From assembly GCA_016874915.1 (NCBI GenBank), contig VGSW01000004.1:1-50989 (forward strand): a DNA stretch of 50,989 nt. Reading direction: 5' to 3'. Shown one piece after another: positions 40,084 to 48,903 of the stretch. Below the pieces are notes generated by a model, which was given only the letters and a program-made list of their open reading frames with translations, was not told the origin of the DNA and did not search any database. The translations under genes were made by a program, and so were the position numbers. How positions within the stretch are numbered: the first letter of the stretch is position 1; each line of letters opens with the position of its first letter. The DNA is from Deltaproteobacteria bacterium. Its GTDB lineage: Bacteria > Desulfobacterota > Desulfobaccia > Desulfobaccales > 0-14-0-80-60-11.

Positions 40084-40812
40084 TCAGTAACCCGCGGCCA
40101 CCCCGATGGCCTCGGGCAGGCTGAAGTTGCCGTCATACAAGGCCCGGCCGACGATCACCCCCATGACCCCCAGGGGTTCCAGGGGCAACAGGGCCCGGAT
40201 ATCATCCAAAGAACTGACCCCGCCGGAGGCGATGACCGGCAAGGCTACCGCCTGGGCCAAGGCCCTGGTGGCCTCTATGTTGACCCCCCGCTGCACCCCG
40301 TCCCGAGCGATGTCGGTGTAAATGAAGGCCGCGGGCTTCAACGGCTCTAGGGTTTTAGCCGCGTCCAGGACTTTCAACGTGCTGGTCTCGGTCCAGCCTT
40401 CCACCGCCAACAGGCCGTCCCGAGCGTCCAGACCCACCGCGATGCGGCCCGGATAGTCGGCGCAGGCCCGGGCCACCAGGTCCGGGGCCTTCCAGACCAC
40501 GGTGCCCAGGATGACCCGGTCGATGCCTAAGTCCAGGTAGGCCCGGATGGTGTCCAGGGTGCGGATGCCGCCCCCCAGTTGCATGGGGATGGTCAGAGCC
40601 TGGCGCAGGCTGCGGATTACCTCCAGGTTCTGGGGCCGGGAGGAAAAGGCCCCGTCCAGATCCACCACGTGGAGCCAGGCCGCGCCCAGGTCCTGCCATT
40701 GGCGGCCCATGGCCGGGGGATCGTCGCTGAAGACCGTTTCGTCCTCTTTCCGTCCCTGCTTAAGGCGCACACACTTGCCGCCTTTGATATCCACCGCGGG
40801 AAAGATGAGCAT
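40084..40812 (-). CDS. hisA: ProFAR isomerase (phosphoribosylformimino-AICAR-P isomerase)
   Basis: 242-residue TIM barrel. MLIFPAVDIKGGKCVRLKQG carries the catalytic aspartate at residue 8, and VGLDARDG and YTDIARDGVQRG carry the second aspartate and phosphate-binding loops. LQLGGGIRTLDTIRAYLDLGIDRVILGT and PVIASGGVSSLDDIRAL are the two phosphate sites. Catalyses the fourth step of histidine synthesis. No other his gene is adjacent, so the pathway genes are scattered. Confidence 0.96.
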   Translation of the reverse strand: MLIFPAVDIKGGKCVRLKQGRKEDETVFSDDPPAMGRQWQDLGAAWLHVVDLDGAFSSRPQNLEVIRSLRQALTIPMQLGGGIRTLDTIRAYLDLGIDRVILGTVVWKAPDLVARACADYPGRIAVGLDARDGLLAVEGWTETSTLKVLDAAKTLEPLKPAAFIYTDIARDGVQRGVNIEATRALAQAVALPVIASGGVSSLDDIRALLPLEPLGVMGVIVGRALYDGNFSLPEAIGVAAGY

Positions 40813-40877
40813 AATAAAAGATTAACCAAACTTCATAACAATAACAACCCTTATCCCCAGCCGCGTTGCCGAAACAA

Positions 40878-40901
40878 AAAGGGACCGCCAGGGGTCCCTT
40901 T
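40878..40901 (-). terminator. Rho-independent terminator after mucR
   Basis: AAAGGGACC-GCCAGG-GGTCCCTTT on the plus strand; read on the minus strand the stem is followed by TTGTTTC, giving a T-rich tail after the mucR-type gene. Confidence 0.8.
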
Positions 40902-40957
40902 GGTTTCATTGGGCAAACTTGTCCTGTAAGGATCAGATTGCCGCGAATAAGTCTTTT

Positions 40958-41401
40958 CTAAGAAGAAGCCTTGCGGCGGAAGCCCCGTTCGCCCAGGCCC
41001 TTTTCTTTGGCCAGCTTGCGGCGCTGTTCCGAATACTCTTTGCACACCAGGGGATATTTCTTGGGATCCAGGCTGTATCTCTTGAAATAGTCCGCCGGCG
41101 CCAAATGGTGGGCCTTGCGCAGATGAGCCTTCAGGGTCCGCATTTTCTTGCCGCATTCCAGACAGACCACGTACTTCTCTTTAACGATCTCATCCAGCGG
41201 CACCGAGGGCTTCCTTACTACTTCCTCTTTGACTTTTTCCGGGGCGGCCACGGCTACGGGGGCCGCCATGCCCTCTTCCAAAGATGACAGAAGATTATAA
41301 ACTTCTTTAATCTCCTCCACTAATTCTTTAGGAGCGAGTTCAGTCATAGAGGCATGAGAAATTACTATCTGGGCCGTTAATTTTAAAATTTCGCTGGCCA
41401 T
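40958..41401 (-). CDS. MucR/Ros-family zinc-finger transcriptional regulator
   Basis: 147 residues from ATG 41401; six more residues are possible if 41419 is used. MASEILKLTAQIVISHAS at the N-terminus and, from ~85, a Ros/MucR domain: YVVCLECGKKMRTLKAHLRKAHHLAPADYFKRYSLDPKKYPLVCKEYSEQRRKLAKEKGLG. The C-x2-C-x9-H-x4-H prokaryotic zinc finger is intact. In alphaproteobacteria such regulators repress by binding AT-rich sequences and oligomerise through the N-terminus. It has its own promoter and terminator and is thus an independent unit. Confidence 0.92.
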   Translation of the reverse strand: MASEILKLTAQIVISHASMTELAPKELVEEIKEVYNLLSSLEEGMAAPVAVAAPEKVKEEVVRKPSVPLDEIVKEKYVVCLECGKKMRTLKAHLRKAHHLAPADYFKRYSLDPKKYPLVCKEYSEQRRKLAKEKGLGERGFRRKASS

Positions 41402-41460
41402 AAGCTTCGATCCTCTCATTTATTTTATTTTACAAATGTAATTCCGAAAGTTTTATTGTT

Positions 41461-41489
41461 TTATAATAACACTCCTTTTGCCTTGTCAA
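41461..41489 (-). promoter_or_regulatory. Sigma-70-type promoter for the mucR-like gene
   Basis: On the minus strand TTGACA (41489-41484), a 17-base spacer, and TTATAA (41466-41461) precede an AT-rich leader of about 55 bases. MucR proteins favour AT-rich sites, so self-binding here is possible. Confidence 0.62.
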
Positions 41490-41580
41490 GATATTTTTTT
41501 GCCCCACTTTATTTTTTCAACGGTCAAGTTATCTTTCTTGTCTGTGAGAATGTATAAAAGGGTTAGTGCAAAGCTAAGAT

Positions 41581-42282
41581 TTATTTACCGCCTCGTGCTA
41601 TGTCCTGCAATGCCGCCGGATCGGTGATGGTTATCTTTCCCTTGTCCACTTCAATCATGCCTAAGCTTTTAAATCTAGCTAAAGTGCGGGACAGCGTCTC
41701 ACTGATGGTGCCCAGGTATGCCGCCAGGTGGGTTTTGGTGGTGGGTAATTCCACCGCCAATCCCGGAGCAATTCTTCCATGGGTCTCTTTACACCTTTCC
41801 AAAACATAGCGGGCCAGACGGGCGGATACTTCTTTTAACGACAGGTCCTCCAACTGACGGGTCAGGTGATACATCAGCTTGCTCAAAGTGGCCAGCATGT
41901 TGCGGGCCAAAGCCGGGGAGGCTGCCAGATATTGGAGGAAGGGGGCCTTGGGGAAAAATAAGGTCTGACTGTCCTCCAGGGCCACGGCCGTGGCCGGATA
42001 GGCGATTTCCGCAAAAACCGCGGCCTCCCCGAAGGTTTCCCCCGGCATCACCAGGCGCAGGATAAATTCCTTACCGTCGGGAGAGCTTTTCACCAGCTTA
42101 ACCAGCCCCTTAACCAGGATGTGAAACCCCTGGGCCTCTTTGCCTTCCCAGAAGATGACCCCCTGGCGGGGGAAATTGCGGCTCACTGCCATCTGGGCCA
42201 AGGCTTGCAAGTCCGTTTCCCTTATCCCGGTGAATAGATAGATCCCCTGGAGGATTTTTCCTTTGTCAATGGACGGCTCCAT
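41581..42282 (-). CDS. Crp/Fnr-family transcriptional regulator
   Basis: 233 residues. Cyclic-nucleotide-binding fold (residues ~15-130): VIFWEGKEAQGFHILVKGLVKL, MPGETFGEAAVFAEIAYPATAVA. The cAMP-contacting arginine of Crp is not obviously present (YPATAVA). No N-terminal Fnr cysteines occur, so the ligand may be other than cAMP or oxygen. The winged HTH is at ~165-225, with LPTTKTHLAAYLGTISETLSRTLARFKSLGMIEV. The region's heptamer arms (42304-42440) border its 5' end. Confidence 0.9.
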   Translation of the reverse strand: MEPSIDKGKILQGIYLFTGIRETDLQALAQMAVSRNFPRQGVIFWEGKEAQGFHILVKGLVKLVKSSPDGKEFILRLVMPGETFGEAAVFAEIAYPATAVALEDSQTLFFPKAPFLQYLAASPALARNMLATLSKLMYHLTRQLEDLSLKEVSARLARYVLERCKETHGRIAPGLAVELPTTKTHLAAYLGTISETLSRTLARFKSLGMIEVDKGKITITDPAALQDIARGGK

Positions 42283-42303
42283 GGTTGGCCTCTTAAAAGA
42301 GAG

Positions 42304-42440
42304 TTTTCTATTTTCCGTTTTCTGTTTTAAAGCACCTAGCGGGGCTTTTTCTCCGGTTTATACCATCTTTACAGTCTTAATGCATAACTTATTGATATCC
42401 TTTATTCTTTTAACAGAGAACCGAAAACCGAAAACGGTAT
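42304..42440. repeat. Inverted heptamer arms upstream of the Crp/Fnr gene
   Basis: TTTTCTATTTTCCGTTTTCT (42304 on) and AGAGAACCGAAAACCGAAAA (42416 on) are inverted and of period 7, with an ~80-base spacer that contains AGCACCTAGCGGGGCTTTTT. A plausible snapback structure lying in the region expected to hold the promoter. Confidence 0.78.
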
Positions 42441-42507
42441 TAAAAAAGGCAGGACCCCCTGCCCCCATTAAAGACCAAACAAAAACCTCGAAACTTGAAA
42501 CTCGAAA

Positions 42508-43170
42508 CTACTGAATCGCTTTCCGTTGGACTCTCATCCGATTCAGGAGGTAGTCAAAGGAATGGCTGCGGATAACCTGGCCGAATTGGGTCTTGTAGTT
42601 CTCCAGGATGCTCACCCCGTCCACGATGACGTCGTAAAGGACCCAGCCCTGCCCCGTGCTCCGCAGCAGATAATCCACCGGGATGGTTTCATTGGCCCGG
42701 ATGAGGGAGGTATTCACCCGGGCTTCATTGCCGGTGATGCGTTCCTGGGTGTATTTGACGGTTTCCTGTTTGAGGTAGTTTAGGACCAGGCGGGTATAGG
42801 AATCCTGGAAGAGGTAGGAGAAGGTATCGGTGAATTCCCGGCGGGGCCCGGCCCCGAGGCGGCCGTACACCGGCCCCAGGGAGGTCTGGGCCATGCGGTC
42901 AAAGTCGAAGCTCTGGCGGATGATCTCCCGGATGGCTCTGGCCCGCTCCGCCTTGTGGGCCTCTCCGGCCAGGGCGGGGTTATTTTGAATGGCCAGCACC
43001 TTATCCATTATGCCCCGTACGGACGCGGTGGGGCTTTCCGCAAAGCTGGCCGTTGCGATAAGGAGACCGGCCAGGACTGCAATCCCTGCCATAAGCGTTA
43101 TGCCGGTCCATTTATAGGTTTTTCTTTTAACTGAAAACTGAAAACTAAAAACTAAAAACTGCCTTTTCAT
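42508..43170 (-). CDS. MlaC/Ttg2D-family (HpnM-like) periplasmic lipid-binding protein
   Basis: 220 residues. A signal sequence (ITLMAGIAVLAGLLIATASFAES) precedes an MlaC domain: VRGIMDKVLAIQNNPALAG, IREIIRQSFDFDRMAQTSLGPVYG, EFTDTFSYLFQDSYTRLVLNYL, PVDYLLRSTGQGWVLYDVIVDGVSILENYKTQF. Such proteins ferry phospholipids or hopanoids across the periplasm. The ATG overlaps the stop of the RND gene (ATGA). Its first ~15 residues are encoded by heptamer DNA (AACTGAAAACTGAAAACT...), so the ancestral start may be the ATG around 43089. Paired with the upstream RND protein, it resembles HpnN-HpnM. Confidence 0.88.
   Translation of the reverse strand: MKRQFLVFSFQFSVKRKTYKWTGITLMAGIAVLAGLLIATASFAESPTASVRGIMDKVLAIQNNPALAGEAHKAERARAIREIIRQSFDFDRMAQTSLGPVYGRLGAGPRREFTDTFSYLFQDSYTRLVLNYLKQETVKYTQERITGNEARVNTSLIRANETIPVDYLLRSTGQGWVLYDVIVDGVSILENYKTQFGQVIRSHSFDYLLNRMRVQRKAIQ
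43130..43162. repeat. Heptamer tract (AAAACTG/AAAACTA) at the start of the MlaC-like gene
   Basis: Four units of a 7-base repeat (AACTGAAAACTGAAAACTAA...) encode residues ~4-14 of the predicted protein on the minus strand. A related tract, CTCGAAACTTGAAACTCGAA, lies at 42487-42510 near the gene's stop. Confidence 0.78.
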
Positions 43171-45953
43171 GGCGCCTCTTTTCGCAGGTGTTGCCAGAGC
43201 CAGCGCTTCAACCCCAGGATGGGATTCATTTCCGCCTGGGGCGCCGCGGTCCGCCTAGCCAACAGCCGCAAGAACGCGGGGAAAATGCTCAAGGAGGCCA
43301 GCAGCACGCTCAAGGCTCCCACGGCGGACAGCAGCCCCAGGCTGAAGGTGCCCCGGTGTCCCGAAAGCATGAGGCTGCCGAAGCCCACCGCGGTGGTCAG
43401 GGCCGCCACCGCCACTCCCTTGGCGGTTGAAGCCGGCAAGGTGATGGCCCGGGCCGACTCCTCCAACTGCCACCGCACGATGATAATTATACCATACTCA
43501 ATCCCTTCCCCCAGGATCAAGGGTAAAAACAGGACATTGGCCTGGTTGAAGGGAATATCCAGGAGCCACATGAGGCTCAACGTCAAGGAGGTGCCTACCA
43601 ACAGCGGGACCAGGGACAGCAGGGTGAGCTTCAAGCTGCGCAGCAGGAGCCACAGCATCAGGGTAATGCCCAGGAGGGCCACTCCCGCGGCCCACAGGCA
43701 GGCGTAGCGGAAAGCCAAGGTGAAGACATACAGGAGCACCGGGTCGCCCACCACGCTGGGGTCAACCTGCCTGAGGTTCTCCACAAATTTCGCCAGGTTT
43801 TCCGTGTCCCAGATATTCTTGGAGGGAAAGACCCGGATGAGGTAGAAGCCATTGGGGCTGATGAATCTTACCCGCACGTCCTCGGGCAGATCTTCCACCT
43901 GGGGCGGGTTGCCGGCATTTTTCAGGTTTTTCTGGATCAGGTCCCACTTGTCCTTAAGATCGGCAAAAAACTTCTGCTCAAACCCGGATAGCCGGGAGGC
44001 CGCCGTAGGATGGGATTGGGGGTCCAGAAGGGGAATCAGCTGGGACAAACCGGCATGAGCCTCCGTAAGTTGCTTTTTGGTGGATTTCCCATCCTCCCAC
44101 TCTTCTTCCAAGGCCTGGGAAACTTTGTAGCGCAGGCGGCCCAAAATGATAGCCAGCTCTTGGGGGTTGGATAGGACCGGCTGGAGAGGAAAATTCACTC
44201 CGGCGACAATGGGGCGCAATTCTTCGATGGCCTGTTGTTTAGCAGCCAGATGGCTGGGCAGGAAAGACAGGATGGATTCCACGTTGGAGACGGTGTCCAG
44301 CTTCTTCAGGGCCTCCGTCTTTTCCGGCAGGTCTTCCAGGCGGGAGGCGATCATGGTGCCGTAGGTGGTGGAGTAGAAGGAATCCCGGATGAGCTTCAGC
44401 TCCCAGACCACGGATTCCGTATTCTGGTTCTGGAGGTGGAGAGGATTCAAATCAAAGGGCACTCGCATCAGGCTTACCACGCCCAATGCGGTGACCACCA
44501 ACCCTAAGACCACCAGGGCCCCGGGACGCTGCCAGTGGAGGGAAAGGAAAGGTTGGGGTTGCGGGGCCTTTTCTTCCTGGGTTGCCGCGGCTTCCAAATG
44601 GCATCTTTCGGTGACTACCGCCAGGGCGGGGAGCAACACCAGAGAGGCGAAGATGTGGAAGATAATGCCCAGGGTGATGATGAGGCCCAGTTCCGCCAGA
44701 CCCTTGAATCCGGTAAAAATCAGGGGAGCGACGGATACCGCGGCGGCCAAAGCGGCGTATAAAACCCCCGGAGTGGCCCCCTTGACGGTGCGGCTGAAGT
44801 TGACGGCAGTGCAGCGGGGACTTTCCCCTTCCTCCTCTTCCAGGCGGCAGTACCAGTGGATGCCGAAATCCACCGCAATTCCCAGCATCAAGGGGCCGAA
44901 GACGATGGACAGGAGGTTGAGGTGGCCCACCATCAGGGTAGCCAGCCCAAAGGTCCAGCACAAACCGATGACCAGCACTATCCCTTGCACCAGGGTCCGC
45001 TTAATGCTGCGGAAAAACAAGACCATGATGAGCATTTGGCCGAAGAGGGATACCCAGGAGGCCAGGTTGATGTCCGCCATGGCCCGGTCCATTTCATCGT
45101 CTTCCAGGGCCTCGGGCCCGGTCACCCCCACCTTCAGGTCGGGATACCGGGCCTTGGCCCGGCTCACCAGTTCCCGGAGCAGTTGCAGTTCCCGGGTGGA
45201 AGTGAGATAGCCGTCTTTGGCGGTGGTCACCAGAAAGAGCAGGTATTTGTTGTTTTCAGTATAGAAGTAGCCTTCCTGGCTGAGGTCGGAAATTTCTCCC
45301 GGGAACAGACTTTTCAAGGGGGAGTGATAAGGCCGGCCTTCCTGAATATAAAGGTAAAGCTCCTTTAAAGTGCTGTTCAGCAGGCCCAGGTCGGGGAGCT
45401 CCTCCTCCTTTTTTTCTTCCAGGAAGGAGGTGAAAACTTCCTTAATCAAGGCCCGGGTAATCTCTTCGCTGACTACCTGAAAGAACCGGGTAAGGCTAGG
45501 GTCCGCGGCCAGGGCGTCCAACTCCCGCCGGTGCTCCTGGAGACTGGCCTTGAGCTTGCTCAAGTCCGCCGGCTCCATGTAGAGCAAGGCCCAATGCTTC
45601 AGGGGTTCCGGGTCCACCCGGTAAAAGATTTCCGGGAATTCTCGGGGATGCTTCCGAAGTTCCCGGGCCAGGTCTTCGGCAAAAGCCGTGGCCTGGGGCC
45701 GACTGTTTTCCACCACCACCACGAAATTGTCCCGGGAGCCGAATTCCCGATCAATAGCTTCGCTCTGGCGGATAAGGCTCAAGTCACTGGCCACCAGCTC
45801 GCTGCGGCTGGTGTGCATGGCCAGGTTGTTCACGGTGTAAACCACCGACCAGGCCGCGGTGAGGACGCTGATGATGATGATGGGCCAGGCAAAACGCCGC
45901 AGCCAGTTATATATGGCCTGGTTGGTGATAATGCCTTTGTCTCGGTTAAACAA
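43167..45953 (-). CDS. hpnN: RND/MMPL transporter of the hopanoid-transport HpnN type
   Basis: 928 residues, twelve predicted helices in two repeats, each with a large periplasmic loop. AWPIIIISVLTAAWSVVYTVNNLAMHTSRSEL starts it. The first repeat includes FGPLMLGIAVDFGIHWYCRLEEE and the second FLPLILGEGIEYGIIIIVRWQLEE, typical RND acidic-residue helices, with large loops ELRKHPREFPEIFYRVDPEPL and NAGNPPQVEDLPEDVRVRF. HpnN moves hopanoids to the outer membrane, and its neighbour here is the MlaC-like HpnM candidate, supporting the match. No squalene-hopene cyclase is in the window, so another lipid substrate is possible. Confidence 0.82.
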   Translation of the reverse strand: MFNRDKGIITNQAIYNWLRRFAWPIIIISVLTAAWSVVYTVNNLAMHTSRSELVASDLSLIRQSEAIDREFGSRDNFVVVVENSRPQATAFAEDLARELRKHPREFPEIFYRVDPEPLKHWALLYMEPADLSKLKASLQEHRRELDALAADPSLTRFFQVVSEEITRALIKEVFTSFLEEKKEEELPDLGLLNSTLKELYLYIQEGRPYHSPLKSLFPGEISDLSQEGYFYTENNKYLLFLVTTAKDGYLTSTRELQLLRELVSRAKARYPDLKVGVTGPEALEDDEMDRAMADINLASWVSLFGQMLIMVLFFRSIKRTLVQGIVLVIGLCWTFGLATLMVGHLNLLSIVFGPLMLGIAVDFGIHWYCRLEEEEGESPRCTAVNFSRTVKGATPGVLYAALAAAVSVAPLIFTGFKGLAELGLIITLGIIFHIFASLVLLPALAVVTERCHLEAAATQEEKAPQPQPFLSLHWQRPGALVVLGLVVTALGVVSLMRVPFDLNPLHLQNQNTESVVWELKLIRDSFYSTTYGTMIASRLEDLPEKTEALKKLDTVSNVESILSFLPSHLAAKQQAIEELRPIVAGVNFPLQPVLSNPQELAIILGRLRYKVSQALEEEWEDGKSTKKQLTEAHAGLSQLIPLLDPQSHPTAASRLSGFEQKFFADLKDKWDLIQKNLKNAGNPPQVEDLPEDVRVRFISPNGFYLIRVFPSKNIWDTENLAKFVENLRQVDPSVVGDPVLLYVFTLAFRYACLWAAGVALLGITLMLWLLLRSLKLTLLSLVPLLVGTSLTLSLMWLLDIPFNQANVLFLPLILGEGIEYGIIIIVRWQLEESARAITLPASTAKGVAVAALTTAVGFGSLMLSGHRGTFSLGLLSAVGALSVLLASLSIFPAFLRLLARRTAAPQAEMNPILGLKRWLWQHLRKEAP

Positions 45954-46947
45954 TGCCGGTCCCCGGTGGATGAATGGAGATGAGGCAGGACAGGAGGGTT
46001 ACTTCAAAAATAGCTGTTTCCCTGGCTTCTCCTAGCAACAGCCAGAGCGCGCTTTCCCCCCATGGCCCCCGCCGGTGGACATCCCCCTTATTTAGCCTAA
46101 AAAGTTATATTTAAAAATCATATCAAGTCAAGTAATTTTCTGACAACTTGGGCCATCTTGGATCCTCCCAAAAATATTTTGGGGCTCAATAAAGAAACGA
46201 TCTTATACTTCAATATTGTTTTATTACTCAGGTCACTTAATTGTTCTCATTTCAAATCAGTTACTTGATATTTTAGTAATGAGGACTGAGGACTGAGTCT
46301 TCGCCATCTCTATCTTAAATTACTCAGTCCTCATTCCTCATCACTCAGTCCTGCCTTGGATAATGGGAACAATTAATCGCTTCGAGTAATAGGTAATTGT
46401 TAAAAGATGATCGGGGTCAATTTAGGGCATTCTTTCATGGTAATGAATTTGTCAAGCATCCAGGTTCAATCTCCCTTAAATCTCTTACTAAAAATTCCCC
46501 GGATTATAAAATGGGGATTATTCCGTACCAGGATGGCTGGAAAAAATGTGAAAAAATAATCGTTCAATACTTTGTTGTTTAATTTTAACTAATCAGGGGA
46601 CGACCGGAACCGAAGTTGCTTATTGTTATTTTGACCCGGGGGCAGGCGCTAATACCAAGATGAGACCTCTACAAAATGTGGCGGGCTTGCAAAAATCAAA
46701 AATTCACATTCGCTTAAGGTTGGGAGTTACCACTATTTTTTATATGTCATTTTTTTGCCTCAATTAATCCCTTCTCCTCTTGGGGGAGAGGGTCAGGGAG
46801 GGATAAGCGGGGTCCTCTTCCGCCAAACCCGGGGAACCTGCTCAAATGAGGTTCCTGACCGGGGAAAATTTGACAACCTGTTGTTCTAATGCTAAGGTAT
46901 TCTTCCAAATAAATATTTTTGCCAAGCGGGCATCACAGGGGGGGAGC
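45954..46947. other. Long AT-rich intergenic region with an inverted heptamer pair
   Basis: About 990 bases with no convincing gene. GAGGACTGAGGACTGAG (46281-46297) and CTCAGTCCTCATTCCTCATC (46323-46352) form an inverted heptamer pair. At 46757-46800 is CCCTTCTCCTCTTGGGGGAG, a short palindrome. The rest is AT-rich, with a 61-codon ORF (46397-46582) for which I see no family signal. It may hold the divergent promoters of the RND gene and the PagL-like gene. Confidence 0.6.
46281..46352. repeat. Inverted heptamer pair (GAGGACT)n / (AGTCCTC)n
   Basis: Two units of GAGGACT answered after 25 bases by CAGTCCTCATTCCTCATCAC. Same period-7 logic as the other tracts but with a different unit. Confidence 0.8.
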
Positions 46948-47514
46948 ATGATGCAGAGAGCTTGTGGCAAATGGATAGTGGTTCTGGCGCTGGCGGTTGC
47001 CCTGATTCTGCCGGCAGGGGCCTGGGGGGAAGGCTTCTCGCAGGAACTGGGGCTGCGCCTGGCCTATGGTCAAAGCGCCTCCAAATCCACGGTGCGGTTA
47101 TACAGCCTGTTGCCCCGGTGGGGAATTGCGCTGGTTCGCCCCGGTAATATCATGGGACCTGTGGGAGTTTCCTTTGTCCTGGAAGGGATTTTAAGTTTGG
47201 CGGAAGCTGAGGGCAACGGCGCCGAATTCGGCTTCACGCCCCTGATCAAAGTCAGCGCCCGTCTGTTTCCCCATGTTACGGTCTTTGCAGAGGGGGGCGC
47301 GGGGATAATCTCGGAAAGTTTTGACAGCCCGGCCGTCCCCCATGCCTTCAATTTCACGCCCCAGATCGGAGCAGGAATCGACATCCACCTGCAGCAGCGC
47401 CTGGCCTGGACGGTGGCCTACCGGTTCCGCCATTCCTCCAACGCTGGCATTTACAAAGAAAACCCTGCCTTTAACGTTCATTTTGTCCAGACCGGCCTGA
47501 CTTATTATTATTAA
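46948..47514 (+). CDS. PagL-like lipid A 3-O-deacylase (acyloxyacyl hydrolase family)
   Basis: 188 residues from ATG 46948 (or 46951), with GGGGGAG upstream. A signal peptide (KWIVVLALAVALILPAGAWG) precedes an outer-membrane beta-barrel: amphipathic strands and a C-terminal aromatic end (VQTGLTYYY). The catalytic region of PagL, H-x-S with a glutamate ~12 residues later, appears as YRFRHSSNAGIYKENPAFNV, where H and S are in RHSSNAG and E is in KENP. It would remove the 3-O acyl chain of lipid A at the outer-membrane surface. Consistent with the LPS genes of the window but unlinked to them. Monocistronic. Confidence 0.78.
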   Translation: MMQRACGKWIVVLALAVALILPAGAWGEGFSQELGLRLAYGQSASKSTVRLYSLLPRWGIALVRPGNIMGPVGVSFVLEGILSLAEAEGNGAEFGFTPLIKVSARLFPHVTVFAEGGAGIISESFDSPAVPHAFNFTPQIGAGIDIHLQQRLAWTVAYRFRHSSNAGIYKENPAFNVHFVQTGLTYYY

Positions 47515-48063
47515 AGTTAAAGGGTCAGGGGCCAGATTTCAGGGGTCCGAGATAACTTGGTTCCCTGGTTTCCTGGCCCCCGACTTTTGCTGGCGCTTTT
47601 ATTCTCTTCCCTCCAGACTGGTGCAAAACCGCCGGGGCCGCCGGTCTTTCAGTCATACCGGCAACCCCCACAACAGGCGGGCGCCTGACACCCATAAAGC
47701 CTGAAAAGTTATTTTTTGGGGGAGGGGGCCAGGGCTGGCGTCCTTGGCCCCCTCCCCCAAGAACAACTTTTCAAGGCAATTCTTTGGCCTTCAGCGCCAA
47801 TTTGTCCAGAAAAATCCTTTCTCCGAGACTAAAGGGAGCAATTCCATGTATAATAAAATGTGCATCCCGGCCCCTGCCGGTCTGGTCTTTTTTCCGAAAC
47901 CATTCCGGGCAGAGCCGGGGCTCTTCTCACCCAATTTCCCCGGTTTTGGGATGAATAAATTGTGCCTACAATGAATTGGGGGAGGGATAAGGGAGAGGGG
48001 TAAGGGCGGGCGCCCTTAGCACCCTTCCTTGCAACCAAGCCCCAATAAAAGGAGGACACAGGC
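47515..48063. other. Intergenic region with nested hairpin; no gene
   Basis: AAAAGTT / AACTTTT (47704-47771) encloses TTGGGGGAGGGGGCCA / TGGCCCCCTCCCCCAA (47716-47760), a very stable stem. A further GGGAGGGATAAGGGAGAGG tract and GGGCGGGCGCCC lie before pdxJ. The 76-codon track ORF (47744-47974) starts inside the hairpin and is probably not coding. Confidence 0.65.
47716..47760. repeat. TTGGGGGAGGG-family hairpin (third copy)
   Basis: 16-bp perfect arms around a 13-base loop; related to 4832-4874 and 35757-35795. Could terminate the PagL-like transcript. Confidence 0.8.
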
Positions 48064-48780
48064 GTGCCGAAGTTGGAAGTGAATGTGGATCACGTGGCCA
48101 CGGTGCGCCAGGCCCGTCTCATAGACGAACCGGACCCGGTGACCGCCGCGGCCCTGGCGGAGCTGGCCGGGGCCGACGGCATCATCGTGCACTTGCGGGA
48201 AGACCGGCGCCATATTCAAGATCGGGATTTGATTCTGCTGCGCCGCACCGTGAAGAGCCGTCTCAACCTGGAGATGGCGGCCACTGAGGAAATGCTGAAC
48301 ATCGCCCGGGAGGTGAAACCCGACCTGGTGACTCTGGTGCCGGAGAAGCGGGAAGAACTCACCACCGAAGGAGGCTTGGAGGTGGCGGGCAACCTAATGT
48401 TTCTCCGGGATTATATCCACAAGCTGAAAGAGGGCGACCTGGAGGTGAGCCTCTTTGTGGACCCGGTGGCCCGGCAGATTGACGCGGCCAAGGACGCGGG
48501 GGCCGGGTGGGTGGAGTTGCACACCGGCACCTATGCTGAGGCCCAGAGTGAGGACGAAGCCCAGAAATTGTTTGAAGAGCTGCTGTTGTCCGCCCGCCAC
48601 GCCCGGAGCCTGGGCTTAAGGGTCAAGTGCGGCCACGGTTTGAATTATCGAAATATCAAGCGCTTCCAGGGCCACCCGGAGTTCGAGGAATTCTCCATCG
48701 GCCACGCCATCATCGCCCGGGCGGTGCTGGTGGGATTGGAGCGGGCGGTGCGGGAAATGGTGGAGTTGATAGGGGGATGA
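48064..48780 (+). CDS. pdxJ: Pyridoxine 5'-phosphate synthase
   Basis: 238 residues with GTG start at 48064 and Shine-Dalgarno [24 protein letters not shown] with catalytic histidine, [24 protein letters not shown] with catalytic glutamate, [58 protein letters not shown] and [20 protein letters not shown]. Condenses aminoacetone phosphate derivative and DXP to PNP in vitamin B6 synthesis. Single gene; no acpS partner next to it. Confidence 0.97.
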   Translation: MPKLEVNVDHVATVRQARLIDEPDPVTAAALAELAGADGIIVHLREDRRHIQDRDLILLRRTVKSRLNLEMAATEEMLNIAREVKPDLVTLVPEKREELTTEGGLEVAGNLMFLRDYIHKLKEGDLEVSLFVDPVARQIDAAKDAGAGWVELHTGTYAEAQSEDEAQKLFEELLLSARHARSLGLRVKCGHGLNYRNIKRFQGHPEFEEFSIGHAIIARAVLVGLERAVREMVELIGG

Positions 48781-48903
48781 AGGAAAATTAAATACTATAA
48801 TACCCAGCTGCAAATCGATTGGCATGATAGGTTCCTTCTTCTACCCCAATAGGAGCTGGAGAACGGGAAGGAACTGGAAAGATGATCATTGCGGGAAATC
48901 ACC

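Noticed and set aside
46397-46582. 61-codon ORF in the long AT-rich intergenic region
   Set aside because: No family signal, no ribosome site, and codon usage unlike neighbours; treated as chance in AT-rich DNA.
47744-47974. 76-codon ORF upstream of pdxJ
   Set aside because: Its start lies within the right arm of a strong hairpin, and the rest shows low-complexity, unassignable sequence.
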